A DNA stretch of 23,473 nt from contig DHPF01000013.1 in NCBI GenBank assembly GCA_002407855.1, positions 23,429 through 46,901 of the forward strand, in the 5' to 3' direction. Under the pieces are notes generated by a model. It had not been told where the DNA came from. It ran no database searches and saw only the letters and a program-made list of their open reading frames with translations. The DNA is from Bacteroidales bacterium UBA5371 (GTDB lineage: Bacteria > Bacteroidota > Bacteroidia > Bacteroidales > P3). Shown here in pieces: positions 1 through 6,959 of this stretch (its first letter is position 1; every line of letters begins with the position of its first letter). Position numbers and translations under genes: made by a program.

Positions 1-66
1 ACGCTTATAGTGATACGCCGTAACGCTTCATGCGTTAGGCCGTAACACTTTTCACTCTTTATTATT
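1..66. repeat. Degenerate 22-bp tandem array at the window edge
   Basis: ACGCTT occurs at 1 and 23, and the related ACACTT at 45. GCCGTA occurs at 17 and 39. Both words therefore repeat at exactly 22 bp, giving two units plus a decayed third, and the array probably continues beyond the left edge. Inside it lies the inverted repeat TAACGC/GCGTTA (21-26 and 32-37). It is more GC-rich than the surrounding intergenic DNA. The pitch matches the other intergenic arrays in this window. Positions 67-257 hold no gene; the start of the porX promoter region must be there but no convincing -7 element was seen. Confidence 0.6.
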
Positions 67-257
67 CCGTTATTTTAAGGAGGTTTTTTCTTTCTAACAA
101 ACCTTAGCTTCTTCCCCCAACGGCATCATTTTTCCGTACTAAGCAAAACAAAATAATACTCTTTTGAAAATCTTGAAATCATTTTTACTTCTTTCAACAA
201 CAATTCAACCCTTTTGGCGTTATAGAATAACCTTCATTTAAAATAAATTCTAAAACT

Positions 258-1805
258 ATGACAAATATTCTTTGGGTTGATGATGAAATTGATTTACTAA
301 AACCTCATATTCTCTTTTTAGCAACAAAGGGTTATGATGTTATTCCAGCAACCGATGGGCAGGAAGCATTGGATATTCTTGATGAAAAAATAATAGATAT
401 TGTTTTCTTAGATGAAAATATGCCAGGACTTTCAGGTTTAGATACCCTAACGCTTATTAAAGATAAGCTACCTAATCTCCCTATCATTATGATTACCAAA
501 AGTGAGGAAGAACACATAATGGAGCAAGCAATAGGTTCTCGTATTTCGGATTATCTTATCAAGCCTGTTAATCCTAATCAAATACTTTTAGCCCTTAAAA
601 AACATCTTCAAGCAAAACGCTTAGTTAGTGAGACCTCAACACAAAACTATCAGCAACAATTTAGAGAGATATCCATGCGATTAATGAACGGAATGGATAC
701 TAAGCAATGGATAGAGATATATAAGAAATTAGTGTTTTGGGAATTGGAACTTGCATCCTCACAAGATGAAAGTATATTTGAAATACTTCGTCAGCAAAAA
801 GATGAGGCTAATACATTGTTCTGTAAATACTATGAAAGAAATTATGAAGATTGGTTGAAGGGCAAAGAAGATAAACCAATTTTCTCTCATACTGTTTTAA
901 AAGAAAAGCTATTCCCTATACTCAAAGCAGAGAAAGTTCCTACCTTTCTTATAGTTATTGATAATTTCCGTTTTGACCAATGGAAAGCAATTCAACCAAT
1001 GGTAGAAGAGATTTATAGGACAGATAAGGAAGATATTTATTTTAGTATTATCCCAACCACAACTCAATATGCAAGGAACTCAATGTTTGCAGGATTAATG
1101 CCAGCGGAGATTGAAAAGAAATATCCTTCGCTTTGGGTAAATGAAGATAAGGAAGGAAATAAAAATCAGAATGAACATGAATTATTGCAAGAAAATCTCA
1201 AACGTTATGGTTTCAATCTCAAAACAACCTATCATAAAGTATTGAATGCACAATACGGACGCAAGATGATAGATATTCTTCCAAATATGTTAAACAATGA
1301 CTTAAACGTTATAGTGTATAACTTTATAGATATGCTATCTCATGCTCGCACAGAAAATGATTTGGTTAGAGAATTGGCAGAAGATGAAAAGGCGTACCGC
1401 TCTGTAACTCAAACATGGTTTGAACATTCTGCTTTTATGGATGTATTAAAATTTCTAAGTAATAAGAAAGTAAACATAATTATTACAACTGACCATGGTT
1501 CTGTTAAGGTGGATAGACCAATTAAAGTTAAGGGCGACAAAGCTCTCTCAACCAATTTACGTTATAAGGTTGGAAGACTTTTAGATTATAATCCAAAAGA
1601 AGTATTTGAGGTAAAAGAATGCAGTAATATATTCCTGCCAAAACTCTCTATAACTTCACCATACATCTTTGCTCGTTCCAATGATTTCTTCGCATATCCA
1701 AACAACTATAATCAATATGTACAATATTATATGAATACTTTCCAACACGGAGGAATTTCAATGGAAGAGATAATGGTTCCTTTTATAAGCATAAAACCAA
1801 AATAA
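258..1805 (+). CDS. porX: PorX-like response regulator with PglZ phosphatase domain
   Basis: Two-domain protein of 515 aa. Residues 1-120 form a receiver domain with acidic pair D8/D9, phospho-acceptor D52 (context FLDENMP), T80 and K102 of the LIKP motif. A helical linker follows to about residue 225. The rest is a PglZ/alkaline-phosphatase-superfamily domain, with metal-ligand signatures IDNFRFD (D235), PTTTQYARN (266-274), FIDMLSHAR and TTDHGS. In Porphyromonas and Flavobacterium, PorX is the cytoplasmic response regulator of the type IX secretion system. It is paired with sensor PorY, and its PglZ domain binds zinc and hydrolyses phosphodiesters. No PorY lies in this window. It is followed after 21 bp by tsaE, a pairing I believe is common in Bacteroidota. 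All receiver and PglZ signature residues look intact, so it should be active. Confidence 0.9.
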   Translation: MTNILWVDDEIDLLKPHILFLATKGYDVIPATDGQEALDILDEKIIDIVFLDENMPGLSGLDTLTLIKDKLPNLPIIMITKSEEEHIMEQAIGSRISDYLIKPVNPNQILLALKKHLQAKRLVSETSTQNYQQQFREISMRLMNGMDTKQWIEIYKKLVFWELELASSQDESIFEILRQQKDEANTLFCKYYERNYEDWLKGKEDKPIFSHTVLKEKLFPILKAEKVPTFLIVIDNFRFDQWKAIQPMVEEIYRTDKEDIYFSIIPTTTQYARNSMFAGLMPAEIEKKYPSLWVNEDKEGNKNQNEHELLQENLKRYGFNLKTTYHKVLNAQYGRKMIDILPNMLNNDLNVIVYNFIDMLSHARTENDLVRELAEDEKAYRSVTQTWFEHSAFMDVLKFLSNKKVNIIITTDHGSVKVDRPIKVKGDKALSTNLRYKVGRLLDYNPKEVFEVKECSNIFLPKLSITSPYIFARSNDFFAYPNNYNQYVQYYMNTFQHGGISMEEIMVPFISIKPK

Positions 1806-1826
1806 AACCAATATTACTCTCAAATA

Positions 1827-2261
1827 ATGCTTCAAAAATATATTGCCAATACCTTAGAAGAGCTTCCTGTTATTGCCAAAGACATACTTTCTATGCACAA
1901 TAAAGAAAGGATTTTTATATTAGAAGGAGATATGGGAGCAGGTAAAACAACTATTACCAAGGCTCTTTGCCGGCAATTAGGAACGACAGATAATGTTTGT
2001 TCACCCACCTTTTCCATAGTCAATCATTATCTATCCAAAGAAATGGGAGACATATATCATTTTGATTTTTACAGAATAAATAATGAACAAGAAGCTTTTG
2101 ATATAGGTTTTGAAGAATATATTTATAGTGGAAGCTATTGTTTTATTGAGTGGGCTGAAAGAGTAATAAATCTCCTTCCTTCTCATTACACAATAATTTC
2201 AATAAAAGAAGTAGAAAAAGATAAAAGAGAGATAACTATAAAAATTAATAATTCCCTTTAA
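1827..2261 (+). CDS. tsaE: tRNA threonylcarbamoyladenosine biosynthesis ATPase TsaE
   Basis: 144-aa P-loop protein, a normal TsaE length. It has Walker A GDMGAGKTT at residues 34-42, then the family signatures SPTFSIVNHY, HFDFYRI and FIEWAER. TsaE is the ATPase partner of TsaB and TsaD and is needed for forming t6A at position 37 of ANN-decoding tRNAs; it acts in the cytoplasm. It starts 21 bp after porX on the same strand and is probably cotranscribed. Its TAA stop (2259-2261) shares bases with the stop of the opposing lpxA gene, so the two genes are convergent with no space for a conventional terminator between them. Confidence 0.93.
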   Translation: MLQKYIANTLEELPVIAKDILSMHNKERIFILEGDMGAGKTTITKALCRQLGTTDNVCSPTFSIVNHYLSKEMGDIYHFDFYRINNEQEAFDIGFEEYIYSGSYCFIEWAERVINLLPSHYTIISIKEVEKDKREITIKINNSL

Positions 2262-3058
2262 CCCTCCTCTTCTTCTATGGTAGTGCTGGAAAACCCTCTT
2301 ATTAAGCCTCTTTCGGAGTTTTCTATAAAATCTATAATCTCTTTAAGGATTGTATCTTGTGGGAGAGTTTTCAGAGTTTCTAATGCTTTGGAATAGGTTA
2401 AGCCCGATTGGAAAACAATCTTATAGTATTCCTTTATCTGATTTATTGTTTCTTGAGAGAAACCTCTTCTACTCAAACCCACAGAATTTATTCCTGAATA
2501 GGTCAAAGGGAACTTTCCTCCTTTAATAAATGGGGGGACATCTTTCCCTACGAGCGAACCTCCCATCAATATAATATGTGAGCCTAATTTAGTGAATTGA
2601 TGTATGGCAGAAAGCCCTCCTATTATGGCAAAATCACCTATTTCTATGTGTCCTGCAAGGGTTACTCCATTAGCTAAAACACAATTATCACCTATAATGC
2701 AATCATGTGCTATATGTGCATAAGCCATTATGAGATTATTGTTCCCTATTTTTGTTTTTCCAGACGCTTTTGTTCCTCTGTTTATTGTTACGCTTTCACG
2801 TATTGTATTGTTATCTCCTATCTCAACAATGGTCTTTTCACCTGAAAACTTTAAGTCTTGTGGCACTGCACTGATGGAAGCATTAGGAAATATCTTATTA
2901 TTATTCCCTATTCTTGCTCCTGAAAAGATTGTTACATTAGGTCCTATCCAGCAGTTATCACCTATTTCTACGTCATCATATATAACTGAAAAGGGTTCTA
3001 TTGTTACATTCTTTCCTATCTTTGCGTTAGGGTGAATATAGGCTAAGGTGTTATCCAT
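2258..3058 (-). CDS. lpxA: UDP-N-acetylglucosamine acyltransferase LpxA
   Basis: 266-aa left-handed beta-helix protein with hexapeptide repeats ([LIV]GxxxxI) from about residue 8 to 190, then an alpha-helical C-terminus. LpxA transfers a hydroxyacyl chain from acyl-ACP to UDP-GlcNAc, the first step of lipid A synthesis. The AHIAHDC segment gives H115 and H118, equivalent to the conserved His pair whose second member is the catalytic base in E. coli (H125). TIRESVTINRGT at 85-96 is also diagnostic. It starts 20 bp after the lpxC/fabZ stop and is surely cotranscribed with it. It is convergent with tsaE, with overlapping stops. Confidence 0.95.
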   Translation of the reverse strand: MDNTLAYIHPNAKIGKNVTIEPFSVIYDDVEIGDNCWIGPNVTIFSGARIGNNNKIFPNASISAVPQDLKFSGEKTIVEIGDNNTIRESVTINRGTKASGKTKIGNNNLIMAYAHIAHDCIIGDNCVLANGVTLAGHIEIGDFAIIGGLSAIHQFTKLGSHIILMGGSLVGKDVPPFIKGGKFPLTYSGINSVGLSRRGFSQETINQIKEYYKIVFQSGLTYSKALETLKTLPQDTILKEIIDFIENSERGLIRGFSSTTIEEEEG

Positions 3059-3078
3059 AGTTTGTTTTTGTTTGTTCT

Positions 3079-4467
3079 TTATTTTGTTTTTGCCACTTGT
3101 GCCATTAGTTCTGCTTCCATAACTAATTTATTCCCTACGTACGCCTCACCTTTCATTTTTACTATTCCTCTTCTTACTGGTTCTGTAAGAAATAGTCTGA
3201 ATATTAAAGTGTCGCCTGGGACCACCTTATCGCGAAATCTTACTCCATCTATTCTAAGGAAATAAGTTGTGTAATTTTCTGGGTCAGGATAGTCTTTAAG
3301 CACTAAGATTCCTCCTGTTTGTCCCATTGCTTCAACAATTAATACCCCTGGCATAACGGGTTCTTGCGGGAAATGTCCATTGAAGAAGTCTTCGTTGCCC
3401 GTAACGTTCTTTACCCCTATAACATAGTCGTCTCCAACTTCAACAATCTTATCTACCAGAAGCATAGGGAAACGATGTGGTAGGAAGGTCTTAATATCGT
3501 TTATTGTAAAAACTGGTTCTTTATTTGGGTCATAATGAGGTGCCCCAGTCATTTTCTCCATAATTACTTTTTTTATTTGTTTTGCAAATTCTGTGTTGGC
3601 ATAATGTCCTGGACGTTTGAGTATAAAATGCCCTTTTAAATTAATTCCTAAGAGCTTTATATCTCCTATAAAGTCTAAGAGTTTATGCCTTGCAGGTTCA
3701 TTATCAAAATTCTTTTTAATATTATTAAGTACGCCTTTTTCTACTTTGATTTTATTCGGATCTTTATTAAAGAGCTTGGCTAAATGCTCTATTTGCTCTT
3801 GTTGCAGTTCGTGTTCCACAAATATCAGAGCATTGTCTAAATCACCACCTTTAATAAGATTTAATTTTAATAGTTGTTCTATTTCGTGAAGAAAAACAAA
3901 TGTTCTGCAAGGAGCAATCTCTGTGTCAAAATTATCCAATGAATCAATACTCATTGTTTGAACTCCCAGAACAGAAGAATTATAATCAATTGTAATATCT
4001 ACTTTAAATCCATCGTAAGGTAAAGCTTTTATTTCAATTTGTTTTTCGTCATCTTTATATGTTATAGGATTTTTTATTGAGTAATAATATCTTTTGGCAA
4101 GCTGTTGTTGTATTCCCACCTTTTTAATTTCCTCTACCCATATCTTGGCACTACCATCAAGTATTGGAACTTCGTTTGAGTCCAATTCAATAATAGTATT
4201 ATCAACACCGAAATAATGTAGTGCCGCCATTAAATGCTCAACCGTACTGACCTTTACTCCATTTTTTTCAAGGGTTGTTCCTCTTGAAGTATCGGTTACG
4301 TGGTCAATTTGAGCAGAAATAGTGGGCTTTGTATCAATATCAACTCTTCTAAATACTATTCCAGTATTAGGTTCAGCAGGAAATAGAGTTACATTGATAT
4401 TATTACCATAATGCAACCCTTTACCATTTATTTTTATTATAGATTTTATTGTGTTTTGATATTCCAT
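3079..4467 (-). CDS. lpxC/fabZ: Bifunctional LpxC deacetylase / FabZ dehydratase fusion
   Basis: 462-aa natural fusion. Residues 1-305 are LpxC, the zinc-dependent UDP-3-O-acyl-GlcNAc deacetylase that commits to lipid A. Zinc ligands are H78 (STVEHLMAALH), H261 and D265 (HKLLDFIGD), with the catalytic-region His at H288 (GHYANTEFA). Residues about 318-462 are FabZ, the hot-dog-fold 3-hydroxyacyl-ACP dehydratase of fatty acid synthesis, with HRFPMLLVD, active-site H365 (NGHFPQEPVMPG) and E379. This fusion is characteristic of Bacteroidota and joins the two competing uses of 3-hydroxyacyl-ACP. All catalytic residues are present in both halves. It is first in the operon with lpxA. The lpxD gene that often precedes it is absent; the upstream region is intergenic. 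Confidence 0.96.
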   Translation of the reverse strand: MEYQNTIKSIIKINGKGLHYGNNINVTLFPAEPNTGIVFRRVDIDTKPTISAQIDHVTDTSRGTTLEKNGVKVSTVEHLMAALHYFGVDNTIIELDSNEVPILDGSAKIWVEEIKKVGIQQQLAKRYYYSIKNPITYKDDEKQIEIKALPYDGFKVDITIDYNSSVLGVQTMSIDSLDNFDTEIAPCRTFVFLHEIEQLLKLNLIKGGDLDNALIFVEHELQQEQIEHLAKLFNKDPNKIKVEKGVLNNIKKNFDNEPARHKLLDFIGDIKLLGINLKGHFILKRPGHYANTEFAKQIKKVIMEKMTGAPHYDPNKEPVFTINDIKTFLPHRFPMLLVDKIVEVGDDYVIGVKNVTGNEDFFNGHFPQEPVMPGVLIVEAMGQTGGILVLKDYPDPENYTTYFLRIDGVRFRDKVVPGDTLIFRLFLTEPVRRGIVKMKGEAYVGNKLVMEAELMAQVAKTK

Positions 4468-4481
4468 AGTTATTCAAGGTG

Positions 4482-4489
4482 CAAAGTTA
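4482..4489 (-). promoter_or_regulatory. Probable -7 element of the lpxC/fabZ-lpxA promoter
   Basis: On the minus strand this reads TAACTTTG, a match to the Bacteroidota -7 consensus TAnnTTTG. It lies 14 bp upstream of the lpxC/fabZ ATG, implying a very short leader. No clear -33 TTTG was found at the expected distance. Confidence 0.6.
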
Positions 4490-4549
4490 AAAAAATTATT
4501 GAACGTTGATATATAAATCTGCAAAAAGGTTATTTTTTAATTGCTAATT

Positions 4550-4780
4550 AAATTTCAAAAGTCAATATTTTAATATCAAAAGATAAAAAATTAGAATCAA
4601 ATAAGAAAATAATAGAATCAAATAAGAAAAAATTAGAATCAAATAAGAAAAGGTTAGAACAAAGATTGAGTATGAGTAAATGAAACTCATATTAATTTAA
4701 ATAGGACTTCAAGAAAATTAAACGGGGCTTATGCCAAGACAAACAAGACTTATCTCTAAATATATACCGACTTTTAAAAG
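4550..4780. repeat. 21-bp-pitch intergenic repeat array, two unit classes
   Basis: The 451-bp gap 4468-4918 has no gene and is largely built of 21-bp units. Class 1: units begin at 4550, 4571, 4592, 4613, 4634 and 4655. The three at 4592-4654 are nearly identical (core TAGAATCAAATAAGAAAA); the flanking ones are decayed but keep TCAAA or GAACAAA in phase. Class 2: the RGACTT/GGCTT core has its C at 4707, 4728, 4749 and 4771, spacings of 21, 21 and 22 bp. Between the classes (about 4676-4700) the pattern is weak. The array sits between the diverging lpxC/fabZ and 4919 genes. Confidence 0.8.
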
Positions 4781-4832
4781 TAAGTAGGGTGTTAATTTTA
4801 ATGGGAGAGAATTATCCCATTATCCTTACTTT
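4777..4832. promoter_or_regulatory. Nested inverted repeats upstream of the 4919 gene
   Basis: An outer perfect pair, AAAGTAAG (4777-4784) and CTTACTTT (4825-4832), encloses an inner perfect pair, TAATGGGA (4799-4806) and TCCCATTA (4815-4822), with an 8-nt loop. It lies 34 bp before the -33 element of the downstream gene. It could be an operator, or a hairpin if transcribed. It lacks a clear T-run on either strand, so a simple terminator is not favoured. Confidence 0.5.
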
Positions 4833-4865
4833 AATGTGTGAGAATGAAGTTTTTTATACTTAAAC

Positions 4866-4896
4866 TTTGACTTATAAAGAAACTTTATTATTTTTG
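4866..4896 (+). promoter_or_regulatory. Promoter of the 4919 gene
   Basis: Near-ideal Bacteroidota promoter: -33 TTTG at 4866-4869, a 19-bp spacer, and -7 TATTTTTG at 4889-4896. Transcription should begin a few bases later, leaving a short A/T-rich leader before the ATG at 4919. Confidence 0.8.
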
Positions 4897-4918
4897 CAGC
4901 TTAAAATAATTTATTCTT

Positions 4919-5407
4919 ATGAAGAAATCAATTTTATTATTAGGCTGTTTATTTTTATCAATAATTACTTTTTCACAAGTTGAAAAGGTCAAAGACTCCC
5001 CAATTTATATTGATAAAGATTTGGTTGTAGTTGGCATCAATGCAAAAACTACTGATAAAGAATTATTAGATATTAGGAAAAAAATATTGAGATATACCTC
5101 TATTCGTTTTACAGAATTTGATGTAATTAGAACAAAGCCTAAACGCAAAAAAGAAGAGGGGGATATTCGTTTTATTTCTATGGAGGTTGATTGTAGAGAT
5201 GGTTTTAATGGTAAAATATCTCATAGTTTTGAAGAAGGAGATACAGATATTTATGGTTTTTATAGAGATTACTCAAATACCCATAGAGTAGCTTTCTTTA
5301 TTGGCAATTTAACTCAGGAAAAACATAGTTTTTGTAAAGAAGAAGTCCCAGTTGAAGAAATTAAAATACCTGCAACAGATATAGAAGAACAAACAAAAGA
5401 GGAGTAG
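4919..5407 (+). CDS. Exported protein of unknown function
   Basis: 162 aa with a clear N-terminal signal peptide (KK, then a hydrophobic stretch to about residue 18, ending TFSQ), so it is probably periplasmic or surface exposed. I do not recognise the family. The mature part has a segment rich in K/R/E at about 65-78 and only two cysteines after the signal (in VDCRDG and SFCKEE), which could form a disulfide. The C-terminal 25 residues are acidic. It has its own strong promoter, is followed 79 bp later by the separately promoted rpmG, and is therefore probably monocistronic. No T9SS C-terminal domain is seen. Confidence 0.75.
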   Translation: MKKSILLLGCLFLSIITFSQVEKVKDSPIYIDKDLVVVGINAKTTDKELLDIRKKILRYTSIRFTEFDVIRTKPKRKKEEGDIRFISMEVDCRDGFNGKISHSFEEGDTDIYGFYRDYSNTHRVAFFIGNLTQEKHSFCKEEVPVEEIKIPATDIEEQTKEE

Positions 5408-5437
5408 AATTAAATATTTTTTTCATATAAAATTAGG

Positions 5438-5464
5438 TTGGTAAGAAAATAGTTTATATTTTTG
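5438..5464 (+). promoter_or_regulatory. Promoter of the rpmG-bL38 operon
   Basis: -33 TTGG at 5438-5441 and -7 TATTTTTG at 5457-5464, the latter matching TAnnTTTG. It is 22 bp upstream of the rpmG start, so the leader is very short, as expected for a strong ribosomal-protein promoter. Confidence 0.75.
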
Positions 5465-5486
5465 CACTCCCAAAATCAAAAGAGAA

Positions 5487-5675
5487 ATGGCAAAGAAAAC
5501 AAAAGACGCAAGAATACAAGTTATAATGGAGTGCACAGAGCACAAAGCATCAGGAATGCCTGGCACATCTCGATATATAACAACAAAATCAAAAAAGAAT
5601 ACGCCAGAAAGATTAGAATTGAAGAAGTATAATCCTATTTTAAAGCGTGTAACAGTTCATAAAGAAATTAAATAA
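5487..5675 (+). CDS. rpmG: 50S ribosomal protein bL33
   Basis: 62 aa, the typical Bacteroidota bL33 with MECTEHKASGMPGTSRYITTKSKKNT and the terminal KRVTVHKEIK pattern (residues 14-62). It contains one cysteine only, so this is the form without the four-cysteine zinc ribbon. It is a component of the large subunit near the E site. It is followed 14 bp later by the bL38/DUF4295 gene. The bL28 gene rpmB, usually immediately upstream in this phylum, is not here. Confidence 0.96.
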   Translation: MAKKTKDARIQVIMECTEHKASGMPGTSRYITTKSKKNTPERLELKKYNPILKRVTVHKEIK

Positions 5676-5689
5676 AAGGATATTAAGAT

Positions 5690-5845
5690 ATGGCAAAGAA
5701 AGTTGTTGCAACATTAAAAACATCTTCGGGAAAAAGTTTCGCAAAGGTGATAAGTATGAAGCGTTCTCCAAAGACAGGAGCTTATATATTTAATGAAGAA
5801 ATCGTTACTTCTGATAAAGTAAAAGAGTCCTTAGCAAAAAAATAA
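5690..5845 (+). CDS. Small basic ribosome-associated protein, DUF4295 (probable bL38)
   Basis: 51-aa lysine-rich protein beginning MAKKVVATLKTSSGKSFAKV and ending with SLAKK. It starts at the ATG at 5690, 14 bp after rpmG, and stops at TAA 5843-5845. Its sequence and place between rpmG and ftsY match the Bacteroidota-specific DUF4295 family. A novel ribosomal protein named bL38 was reported from the Flavobacterium johnsoniae 70S structure. I believe it is this family, but I state that equation from memory. A hairpin terminator follows 23 bp after the stop. It is short and easily missed by automatic gene calling. Confidence 0.88.
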   Translation: MAKKVVATLKTSSGKSFAKVISMKRSPKTGAYIFNEEIVTSDKVKESLAKK

Positions 5846-5868
5846 TACATAAAGAATTTATGTAGATT

Positions 5869-5907
5869 AAAAGTTGTCTTTCGTAACAAGAGGGACAACT
5901 TTTTTAT
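5869..5907 (+). terminator. Rho-independent terminator after rpmG-bL38
   Basis: Perfect 10-bp stem AAAAGTTGTC (5869-5878) and GACAACTTTT (5894-5903) with a 15-nt loop, running into a T-rich tract. It separates the ribosomal-protein pair from ftsY. Confidence 0.88.
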
Positions 5908-5972
5908 TTTAAAAACTAATTAGTATAGATTTTTTTACTATTTTAGCCGATTAATATTAAAAAGAAGGAATT

Positions 5973-6932
5973 ATGGCTTTTTTTTCATTCTTCACCAAAG
6001 AGAACAAACAAACATTAGACAAGGGTTTAGAGAAAACAAAAGAGAGTGTTTTTTCTAAGTTGTCAAAAGCAATTATAGGTAAATCAAAAGTTGATGAAGA
6101 GGTTTTAGATAAACTTGAACAGATACTTGTAGAGTCTGATGTTGGAGTTGAAACAACATTAAAGATTATTGATAGAATAGAGCAAAGAGTTGCTAAGGAT
6201 AAATATTTAGGAACTTCTGAGTTAAATAAAATATTAAAGCAAGAAATAGTAGAGCTTTTGCAAGAAAACCAACAAGAAGAGAGAGAGAGTTTTGCTTTTC
6301 CTAAATCGGATATTCCTTATGTTATTATGGTTGTCGGAGTAAATGGGGTTGGGAAAACAACTACAATAGGTAAGTTAGCCTATCAGTTTAAACAATCAGG
6401 GAAGAAAGTTGTGTTGGGAGCAGCTGACACTTTTCGTGCTGCAGCTGTTGATCAATTAACAATATGGTCGGAAAGGGTTGGTGTGGATATTGTTTCCCAG
6501 GGAATGAATGCCGACCCAGCTTCTGTTGCTTTTGACACATTAAAATCGGCTATTGCCAAAGGGGCTGATGTAGTTATTATTGATACAGCAGGAAGATTAC
6601 ATAATAAGATTGGACTAATGAATGAATTGTCTAAAATTCATAATGTAATGCAAAAGCTTATACCTAATGCTCCTAATGAGGTATTATTAGTTCTTGATGC
6701 TTCAACAGGACAAAATGCAATTGAACAAGCCAAACAATTTACATCAGCAACACAAGTAAACGCATTAGCCCTAACAAAACTTGACGGAACAGCAAAGGGA
6801 GGAGTTGTGATTGGAATATCTGACCAATTTAAAATACCAGTAAGATATATAGGTTTAGGAGAAAAGATGGAAGACTTACAACTTTTCAATCGCCAAGCCT
6901 TTGTGGATAGTTTATTTGAAGAAATAAAATAA
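5973..6932 (+). CDS. ftsY: Signal recognition particle receptor FtsY
   Basis: 319-aa SRP-family GTPase: N domain (about 20-105, helical) and G domain with P-loop GVNGVGKTT at 122-130, then DTFRAAA, DTAGR, TKLDGTAKGG and the final GLGEKMEDLQLF. FtsY is the membrane receptor that docks SRP-ribosome complexes on SecYEG for cotranslational targeting. It lacks the long acidic A domain of E. coli, as is usual in this phylum. It lies after the bL38 terminator. A near-consensus -7 (TATTTTAG, 5939-5946) suggests its own promoter. The leader ends with AAGAAGGAATT before the ATG, purine-rich but not necessarily a working Shine-Dalgarno in Bacteroidota. Confidence 0.96.
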   Translation: MAFFSFFTKENKQTLDKGLEKTKESVFSKLSKAIIGKSKVDEEVLDKLEQILVESDVGVETTLKIIDRIEQRVAKDKYLGTSELNKILKQEIVELLQENQQEERESFAFPKSDIPYVIMVVGVNGVGKTTTIGKLAYQFKQSGKKVVLGAADTFRAAAVDQLTIWSERVGVDIVSQGMNADPASVAFDTLKSAIAKGADVVIIDTAGRLHNKIGLMNELSKIHNVMQKLIPNAPNEVLLVLDASTGQNAIEQAKQFTSATQVNALALTKLDGTAKGGVVIGISDQFKIPVRYIGLGEKMEDLQLFNRQAFVDSLFEEIK

Positions 6933-6959
6933 CTAAGAATAAGTTTAAAACATTAAAAA

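Noticed and set aside
67..90. AAGGAGG near position 80 as a ribosome binding site
   Set aside because: No start codon with an open frame follows at a suitable distance, and Bacteroidota rarely use Shine-Dalgarno initiation.
3617..3889. Plus-strand open frame of 90 codons within lpxC/fabZ
   Set aside because: It is antisense to a fully conserved gene, has a serine/leucine/lysine-skewed composition typical of shadow frames, and has no promoter.
4550..4780. CRISPR-like array
   Set aside because: The units are contiguous 21-mers without unique spacers, they decay gradually, and no cas gene is present. The same holds for the other arrays.
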